A DNA stretch of 7,115 bases, taken from Pyrodictiaceae archaeon. Lineage in GTDB: Archaea > Thermoproteota > Thermoprotei_A > Sulfolobales > Pyrodictiaceae. Each line of letters starts with the position of its first letter. Position 1 is the stretch's first letter. Shown piece by piece: positions 5,240-7,115 of this stretch. The notes under the pieces are model-generated. The model saw nothing but the letters and a program-made list of their open reading frames with translations. It was not told the DNA's origin and did no database searches. A program made the translations under genes and the position numbers. The stretch spans positions 1 through 7,115 of the forward strand of contig WAQM01000036.1 of assembly GCA_015520245.1 (NCBI GenBank), in the 5' to 3' direction.

Positions 5240-6604
5240 TCACCCCCTCTTCACGAGCTTGTACCGCTCGTACAGCATGTAGACCCTATCGCCATCGACG
5301 TAGAACTCCACCCTTACCCGGGCGCCCATTTCGGCCGTCCAGAACACCGCGTAGTCCTCCCTCAGCTCCTCGGGTACCAGCGGCAGCCTCCTCTCAACAG
5401 CCTCATCGGAGTACTCGAGCACGAGGAAGTCGCCCATCCTCCTCACGGTGAACGCTATGGTCCCCTGGTAGCCCTCGTAGCGCCCCTCGAGCCTCCTCAG
5501 CAGCCTCTCGGTCCTCACGAACGGGAGCTCGTCGGGGTCGCGGCCGAGAGCGAGGGCCAGCGCGTACATCCCCACGGCGGAGGGCGGGTAGCCCGAGGTG
5601 TTGGACAGCACGGCGACGGCGAGGCCCTCTGACGCTATGTAGCCGTAGAAGCCGGTGTACACGAGCACGGAGCCGCTATGGCCCACGAGCCTGTAGCCGC
5701 CTAGGAACCTGGGGTACACGACCAGGCCGTATCCGTACGCCTCGCCCCCGAACAGCGTGTAGGGTAGCCTCGCGTGCTCCTTCTCCATCTCGCGCACGCT
5801 CTCCCGGCTCAGCAGCTCCGTGCCGCCGACCCTGCCGCGATTGATCAGCAGGCTGGCCAGCCGAAGCAGGTCGAGGACGTTACTGAACATGCCGCCGTCC
5901 GAGCTCACGCCAAAGGGGAACCTGGACCTGCGGAGCCCCCGCCTCGTGTTCAGGTAGGGCGCGGCGACATCGGGGTCCCTCTCCACCTCCTCGCGGCTGA
6001 AGTAGCTCCTATCCATGCCCGCGGGCTCGAGGATGTTCTTCCTCACGTACTCCTCGTAGGGCAGGCCGCTTACCTTCTCCACGATGCGCCCGAGCAGCAC
6101 GTAGCCCTCGTTGAGGTAGAAGAAGCGCTCGCCAGGCTCGTGGGTGGCCCAAGCGGAGGCCCCCCGGACGAAAGCTACGACGTCATCGGGCTTCGCGGCC
6201 GGCAGCCACGACTCGGCGACGCCGAGGAGACCGCGGATCAGCGCCTCGGCGTAGCCCAGCGCCGGTATGCCGCTGGTGTGGGTGAGGAGGTGGTGTATCG
6301 TGACCGGCTTGCCCTTCACCCTCAGCTCGAAGCCCAGGTACCTCTCGGCCGGGTCGTCGAGGGAGAGCAGGCCCCTCTCGACGAGCTGCATCACCGCGAT
6401 GGCGGTCACCGTCTTGGTTATCGAGCCGACCCCGTAAACGGTGCGGGGCGTCGCGGGCAGCGCAGACTCCAGGTCGCGATAGCCGAAGCCCCTCTGGTAC
6501 ACCACCTCGCCGTCCTTGAGGACGGCTATGCTGAGGCCGGGGATGCGCGTCTCCGACATCTTGGAGATCACGAAGGACTCAAGCCTCGCGACGTCGAGCT
6601 TCAC
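5240..6604 (-). CDS. CubicO-type serine peptidase (S12, beta-lactamase fold) with C-terminal lipocalin-like domain
   Basis: This is a penicillin-binding-protein/class C beta-lactamase-fold hydrolase, most like the archaeal Pab87/CubicO group. Pab87 from Pyrococcus abyssi forms an octameric closed chamber and cuts peptides containing D-amino acids. From the GTG at 6604 it has 454 residues. Motifs are SITK with nucleophile Ser61 and Lys64, YLN with Tyr163 and Asn165, and HSG (309-311) in place of KTG. The catalytic domain spans about 5-345. A separate beta-rich C-terminal part (about 367-454, starting LEGRYEGYQG and ending in alternating strands) fits the lipocalin-like domain. No signal peptide is seen, so it is probably cytoplasmic; this argues against cell-wall or antibiotic functions, as does the archaeal setting. 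GGGGTG at 6616-6611 gives GTG 6604 a 6-nt spacer; GTG 6613 is the longer alternative. It heads an operon with the M19 dipeptidase. Substrate is inferred. Confidence 0.88.
   Translation of the reverse strand: MKLDVARLESFVISKMSETRIPGLSIAVLKDGEVVYQRGFGYRDLESALPATPRTVYGVGSITKTVTAIAVMQLVERGLLSLDDPAERYLGFELRVKGKPVTIHHLLTHTSGIPALGYAEALIRGLLGVAESWLPAAKPDDVVAFVRGASAWATHEPGERFFYLNEGYVLLGRIVEKVSGLPYEEYVRKNILEPAGMDRSYFSREEVERDPDVAAPYLNTRRGLRRSRFPFGVSSDGGMFSNVLDLLRLASLLINRGRVGGTELLSRESVREMEKEHARLPYTLFGGEAYGYGLVVYPRFLGGYRLVGHSGSVLVYTGFYGYIASEGLAVAVLSNTSGYPPSAVGMYALALALGRDPDELPFVRTERLLRRLEGRYEGYQGTIAFTVRRMGDFLVLEYSDEAVERRLPLVPEELREDYAVFWTAEMGARVRVEFYVDGDRVYMLYERYKLVKRG
5241..5248 (-). promoter_or_regulatory. 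Ribosome-binding site of the M19 dipeptidase, overlapping the upstream stop
   Basis: AGGGGGTG on the minus strand runs into the TGA stop of the CubicO gene (5242-5240) and lies 4 nt before the TTG at 5236. It fixes the TTG start and suggests that ribosomes ending the first gene re-initiate on the second. Confidence 0.5.
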
Positions 6605-6659
6605 GCCGCGCACCCCGGGGGCTCAGGTTCGGCCCCCTCTCTCCTCACCGGCCGCTCGG

Positions 6660-6665
6660 TATTGA
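6660..6665. promoter_or_regulatory. Weak A/T-rich core promoter candidate in the CubicO/ligase divergent gap
   Basis: The 6605-6709 gap is GC-rich except for TATTGA here (TCAATA on the minus strand). At archaeal spacing it could give a start near 6689 for the plus-strand ligase gene or near 6636 for the minus-strand peptidase operon. The match to a TATA box is poor, and which gene it serves cannot be decided. Confidence 0.22.
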
Positions 6666-6692
6666 GGGCGCTCCTCACGGCCCCCGGACGGA

Positions 6693-6699
6693 GGAGGTG
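6693..6699 (+). promoter_or_regulatory. Ribosome-binding site of the ligase-like gene
   Basis: GGAGGTG is a strong Shine-Dalgarno match. It lies 10 nt before the ATG at 6710, a slightly long spacing. The GTG inside it is out of frame with the gene. Confidence 0.5.
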
Positions 6700-6709
6700 C
6701 GCCCCCTAA

Positions 6710-7115
6710 ATGGCCGCAGCGGGCAGGCCCGGGGCGCCCCGGCTGCACCCCGTAATCGGCCTGAAAGACCTGCTGGCGCTCGTGCGCAGGCGCGGCGTCG
6801 AGCCGGGCGAGCTGGCGATTGTTGAGGCGAAGGTCGACGGTGTGCTCGTGATAGCCTACGCAGGCAGGCTCTACGACAGGCGGGGGTCGAGACCGCCGCG
6901 CTACCTCATCGACGCGCTCGCGCGAAGCGGGGCGCTCGGCGCGCTACTCGAGCTCTCGGAGAGGTACGTGCTGATGGTCGAGGTCGTCTCCGCCGCGGGG
7001 CCTGCGTGGCTGCCGCAGGCCCGCGACCACGACGTGGCCGCCTACCTCGTCGACGCCTACGCGCCCCGCGAGCGTACGCGCACCGACCTCGACCATCAGC
7101 ACGTACCTCTCCGAG
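6710..7115 (+). CDS. ATP-dependent RNA ligase-like nucleotidyltransferase (3' end missing)
   Basis: The frame opens with ATG at 6710 and has no stop before the window edge. EAKVDG (39-44) matches motif I (KxDG) of covalent nucleotidyltransferases, with Lys41 as the expected AMP-carrying residue. RLYDRRGSRPPRYL (53-66) fits the motif Ia region, YVLMVEVV (86-93) with Glu91 fits motif III, and YLVDAY (112-117) fits motif IIIa. Order and spacing resemble the archaeal homodimeric RNA ligases (Pab1020/MthRnl, Rnl3 group), which seal 5'-phosphate/3'-OH RNA ends. However, only about 40 residues precede the lysine, against roughly 90 or more in those proteins. Motifs IV and V would lie beyond the window. 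Bases 7084-7115 exactly reverse-complement 6955-6986, so residues after about 124 are probably not real. A DNA ligase-like or distinct nucleotidyltransferase is the alternative. Arg codons are more mixed than in the thiolase operon. Confidence 0.5.
   Translation, partial: MAAAGRPGAPRLHPVIGLKDLLALVRRRGVEPGELAIVEAKVDGVLVIAYAGRLYDRRGSRPPRYLIDALARSGALGALLELSERYVLMVEVVSAAGPAWLPQARDHDVAAYLVDAYAPRERTRTDLDHQHVPLR
6955..6986 (+). repeat. Inverted repeat, internal arm (32 bp, perfect)
   Basis: This segment encodes the motif III region of the ligase-like protein. It is identical to the reverse complement of the last 32 bases of the window. The match stops abruptly at 6987, where this strand goes on TCTCC while the other copy goes on GTGCG. 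Confidence 0.9.
7084..7115 (-). repeat. Inverted repeat, terminal arm (32 bp, cut by the window end)
   Basis: This segment is the exact reverse complement of 6955-6986, with a 97-bp spacer (6987-7083) between the arms. Because the copy reaches the last base, the true repeat may be longer. The internal copy is coding in a conserved motif, so the terminal copy is the likely artefact, arising from template switching during amplification or from assembly. Confidence 0.9.

Noticed and set aside
5240..6604. Antibiotic-resistance beta-lactamase.
   Set aside because: No signal peptide, archaeal context, HSG instead of KTG and an added C-terminal domain point to a CubicO peptidase.
5774..6709. Long plus-strand open frame antisense to the CubicO gene.
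   Set aside because: It is opposite a protein with intact SxxK, YxN and HSG motifs, and has no domain of its own.

Overview
The window looks like a piece of a GC-rich archaeal genome, most likely a thermophilic member of the Thermoproteota (Crenarchaeota). The evidence is the gene set: an SCP2-type thiolase paired with a DUF35 zinc-ribbon/OB protein, a Pab87-like CubicO peptidase and an archaeal-style RNA ligase. GTG and TTG starts are common, ribosome-binding sites are GGTG/GGAGG-like, and A/T-only TATA-like boxes stand out in otherwise GC-rich gaps. Arg=AGG and Ile=ATA codons are frequent in the thiolase and DUF35 genes. The lineage is inference; no rRNA or other marker gene is present. The odd length and the chimeric-looking right end suggest a whole metagenomic or single-cell contig.

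Left half (55-4241), lipid/acyl-CoA module. A fatty-acyl-CoA synthetase (55-1803, minus) lies downstream of a stand-alone SCP2 lipid-carrier protein (1931-2287, minus). Across a 191-bp divergent promoter region (2288-2478) lies a plus-strand pair, an SCP2-type thiolase (2479-3660) and a DUF35 acyl-CoA-binding partner (3681-4241). The enzymes could activate fatty acids, carry acyl chains and cleave or condense ketoacyl-CoA. Dehydrogenase, hydratase and HMG-CoA synthase genes are not in the window. The divergent region holds two TATA-like boxes and a 12-bp-arm imperfect palindrome between them that could be a shared operator.

Right half (4238-6604, minus), peptide module. A two-gene operon encodes a CubicO-type serine peptidase (beta-lactamase fold plus C-terminal beta-rich domain, like Pab87) followed after 3 nt by an M19 dipeptidase. 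Both families are known to accept substrates with D-amino acids, so a D-peptide degradation role is a reasonable hypothesis. This operon converges on the DUF35 gene, and the two stop codons share one CTAG.

Right end (6710-7115, plus). This is the 5' part of a gene with nucleotidyltransferase/ligase motifs, probably an archaeal RNA ligase with a short N-terminus. The last 32 bases are an exact reverse complement of 6955-6986 inside the same gene. This is probably an amplification or assembly chimera, so coding after 7083 should not be trusted.

No tRNA, rRNA, CRISPR array, insertion sequence or clear intrinsic terminator was seen. No intergenic gap exceeds 200 bp.
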